This document shows positions 61,988-64,000 of a DNA stretch of 64,000 nucleotides, piece by piece; within the stretch, counting starts at the first letter, position 1; each line of letters opens with the position of its first letter. Source of the DNA: Rossellomorea orangium. GTDB lineage: Bacteria; Bacillota; Bacilli; Bacillales; Bacillaceae_B. Below the pieces are notes generated by a model. It was not told the origin of the DNA and ran no database searches. It worked only from the letters and a program-made list of their open reading frames with translations. Position numbers and translations under genes: made by a program. The stretch spans positions 124,001-188,000 of the forward strand of contig NZ_JAHWGH010000001.1 of NCBI RefSeq assembly GCF_019334305.1. Reading direction: 5' to 3'.

Positions 61988-64000
61988 TTATGAAGCTGCC
62001 GGCTGATCGTTTTGATTACCACAAACGGCTTTTTCCAGGATTTCTGCGACATCGAGAGTCGACACTGTTTCTTCAACTTCTTTTGCTTTCGTACCATCTG
62101 ATAGCATGGTCAGGCAGTATGGACAGCCTGAGCTGATGACCGATGGATTGACAGCCAGTGCCTGTTCGGTACGGGAAACGTTGACGCGGTGACCTGCATC
62201 TTCCTCCATCCACATGAGTCCTCCACCTGCACCACAGCACATGCCTTTTTCACGGTTACGCTCGATCTCGACCAATTTCACGCCGGAAATCGATTTCAGG
62301 ATTTCACGCGGTGGATCGTATACTTCGTTGTAACGACCAAGGTAACAAGAATCGTGGAAGGTGATCGTTTCGTTCACTTCGTATTGCGGTTTCAGGCGGC
62401 CTTCCTGTACAAGCTGGTGCAGAAGTTCTGTATGGTGATAGACCTCTGCTTCCAGACCAAAGTCCGGATACTCATTTTTGAAAATGTTATAAGCATGCGG
62501 ATCGATCGTGACAATCTTCTTGATCTCATGCTTTTCAAATTCGGCGATGTTCTGTCCGGCAAGCTCCTGGAATAAGAATTCATTTCCAAGGCGGCGCGGT
62601 GTATCTCCGGAGTTCTTTTCCTTATTTCCAAGGATCGCGAACTTCACTCCCGCTTCATTCATCAGCTTGGCAAAGGATAGAGCGATCTTTTGGCTTCGGT
62701 TATCGAATGAACCCATGGATCCGACCCAGAATAGGAATTCAAAGTCTTCTCCGGCTTTTTTCATTTCTTTCACTGTAGGAATCGTGACGTCTTCTCTTGC
62801 TTCACGCCAGTTTTCACGTTCTTTACGGTTCAGACCCCAAGGATTCCCCTGGCGCTCGATGTTTTGCATGGCGCGCTGTGCGTCTGCATCCATCTTTCCT
62901 TCTGTCAGAACGAGGTAGCGGCGAAGGTCGATGATTTTATCGACGTGTTCGTTCATGACCGGACATTGGTCTTCACAGTTACGGCATGTTGTACATGCCC
63001 AGATTTCTTCTTCCGTGATGACATCACCGATCAGGCTTGGACTGTACGTAGCTCCTGCAGCTGCTTCTTCAGCCGCTTGAGTGGCACTTGCCATAGCTAA
63101 TTGGTTCCCTTTTGTGCCATTGAAAGCAAATGTAGGCACCCAAGGCTTTTTCTGTGTCACGACGGCTCCGTAATTCGTCAGGTTATCACGTAATTTTACG
63201 ATCAGGTCCATCGGGGAAAGCATTTTCCCTGTCCCTGTTGCCGGACACATATTCGTACAACGACCACATTCCACACATGCATAGAAATCGATCATTTGAT
63301 GTTGTGTAAATTCTTCTATTTTTCCTACCCCGAAGCTTTCGGCTGACTCATCTTCAAAGTCGATGGGCTTCAGCTTCCCAGGGTTGTCTAAACGATTGAA
63401 ATAAACATTGGCAGGTCCTGCAATTAAATGTGCGTGCTTTGACTGTGGCACATACACAAGGAATGCCAATAAGAATAGTAAATGAATCCACCAGGCAATA
63501 TAGAAAATGGCGATGGAAGCCGTTTCTCCGATTGCTCCAAGTGCTCCTGCTATCAGTGACGCTATAGGCTCAGTCCAGGCCAGTTCTTCTCCATGCCAGA
63601 TGAGGCCCATTCCGTTCCCGACAAGGACGGAAAGCATTAATCCACCGATGAACAATAGGACGAGTCCTGACTTGAATCCTCTTTTTAATCGGACCAACTT
63701 TTCCACATAGCGGCGATGGAAAGCCCAGACAACCGCGACGAGGATCATCAGTGTGACGATCTCCTGGAAGAACGTGAATCCAGGGTATAAAGGTCCAAGA
63801 GGCAGATGGCTACCAGGTGCCAGCCCTTTCCAGATAAAGTCGATTGCCCCGAATTGGACAAGGATGAAACCATAGAAGAACATGACGTGGATCGCTCCAC
63901 TTTTCTTATCCTTCAGAAGCTTCTTCTGTCCGAAGACATTGACCAGGATCTTCTGGAATCGCTCTTTGAATCGTTTGTCGAACTCCACTTTCTTCCCGAG
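61988..64000 (-). CDS. fadF: Iron-sulfur oxidoreductase FadF/YwjF (5' end outside window)
   Basis: At least 670 residues are visible; the frame is open to the window edge with L-G-K-K-V-E-F, so the N-terminus lies beyond 64000. The N-terminal part is polytopic (five or six membrane helices), followed by two cysteine clusters, CVECGRCTNMCP and CTTCRNCEDQCP. Two CCG-type domains follow (CYLGRYNE; CCGAGGGLMW), as in heterodisulfide-reductase-like proteins. FadF is thought to carry electrons from acyl-CoA dehydrogenases and ETF into the menaquinone pool. It lies next to the acyl-CoA operon, as in B. subtilis. Confidence 0.95.
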   Translation of the reverse strand, partial: LGKKVEFDKRFKERFQKILVNVFGQKKLLKDKKSGAIHVMFFYGFILVQFGAIDFIWKGLAPGSHLPLGPLYPGFTFFQEIVTLMILVAVVWAFHRRYVEKLVRLKRGFKSGLVLLFIGGLMLSVLVGNGMGLIWHGEELAWTEPIASLIAGALGAIGETASIAIFYIAWWIHLLFLLAFLVYVPQSKHAHLIAGPANVYFNRLDNPGKLKPIDFEDESAESFGVGKIEEFTQHQMIDFYACVECGRCTNMCPATGTGKMLSPMDLIVKLRDNLTNYGAVVTQKKPWVPTFAFNGTKGNQLAMASATQAAEEAAAGATYSPSLIGDVITEEEIWACTTCRNCEDQCPVMNEHVDKIIDLRRYLVLTEGKMDADAQRAMQNIERQGNPWGLNRKERENWREAREDVTIPTVKEMKKAGEDFEFLFWVGSMGSFDNRSQKIALSFAKLMNEAGVKFAILGNKEKNSGDTPRRLGNEFLFQELAGQNIAEFEKHEIKKIVTIDPHAYNIFKNEYPDFGLEAEVYHHTELLHQLVQEGRLKPQYEVNETITFHDSCYLGRYNEVYDPPREILKSISGVKLVEIERNREKGMCCGAGGGLMWMEEDAGHRVNVSRTEQALAVNPSVISSGCPYCLTMLSDGTKAKEVEETVSTLDVAEILEKAVCGNQNDQPAAS

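Overview
The window is a chromosomal segment of a spore-forming, flagellated Bacillaceae bacterium (Bacillus sensu lato). Evidence: sporulation genes (spoIIID, spoIIQ, spoIID, spoIIR, spo0F, a YhcN/YlaJ-type lipoprotein, three CotB-like coat genes), SinR/SinI, FlhO/FlhP, and gene order close to the B. subtilis ywpB-mbl-atp-ywl-rho-pyrG-rpoE-fadF region left of oriC. The abundance of intergenic repeats suggests a marine/soil Bacillus such as Rossellomorea; that genus is an inference. Nearly all genes lie on the minus strand. Exceptions are sinR, a VanZ gene, the CotB-like trio and ywjG. No rRNA, tRNA, phage, transposase or CRISPR array was seen.

Layout: 1-2.1 kb sinR (cut by the window edge), a convergent sinI-like gene and small unknowns; 2.2-6.9 kb fabZ, a small membrane protein, flhP-flhO-mbl and spoIIID; 7.9-10.3 kb a sodium/solute symporter operon with promoter and cre-like site; 10.4-16.1 kb spoIIQ, vanZ-like, spoIID, murAA, ywmB, ywzB; 16.4-18.9 kb a Lys/Gly-rich small gene and the CotB-like trio; 18.9-26.3 kb the ten-gene ATP synthase operon (Z-I-B-E-F-H-A-G-D-C) with a clear sigma-A promoter; 26.8-31.6 kb mnaA, upp, glyA, ywlG, rpiB; 31.7-39.7 kb chemoreceptor, ywlE, mntP, ywlC, a DnaA-box cluster, ywlB, spoIIR, prmC, prfA and a spore lipoprotein; 40-48 kb tdk, rpmE, rho, glpX, murAB, tal, fbaA, spo0F; 48.4-52.4 kb ywjG, pyrG with a CTP-responsive leader, rpoE; 52.8-64 kb an acyl-CoA operon (thiolase, 3-hydroxyacyl-CoA dehydrogenase, two acyl-CoA dehydrogenases, TetR regulator, fused B12 mutase IcmF) and the edge-cut fadF.

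The genes mostly cover cell-envelope growth and shape, energy conservation, one-carbon and nucleotide metabolism, central carbon metabolism, translation and sporulation. Two carbon-uptake/degradation operons carry cre-like CcpA sites.

The most unusual signal lies between genes. Several intergenic regions hold a short word repeated at near-fixed spacing (20-21 nt or 25 nt) with unrelated fixed-length spacers. Words recur at two loci: TTCAGCAGCTGAA near 6.4 and 60.4 kb, TTGCGTCATTTT near 28.9 and 39.8 kb, and a CGGA-N5-TCCG element near 7.6 and 49.2 kb. Alone are AATCCAGCCGAA near 13.4 kb and TGTACCWGGTACA at 60.4 kb. They sit downstream of gene 3' ends and I know of no named class for them. 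Three other repeat types are also present: a 14-nt GAGGGACGGACCTC family (14 copies, one inside prmC), a 128-bp family in three copies, and a 165-bp structured element.
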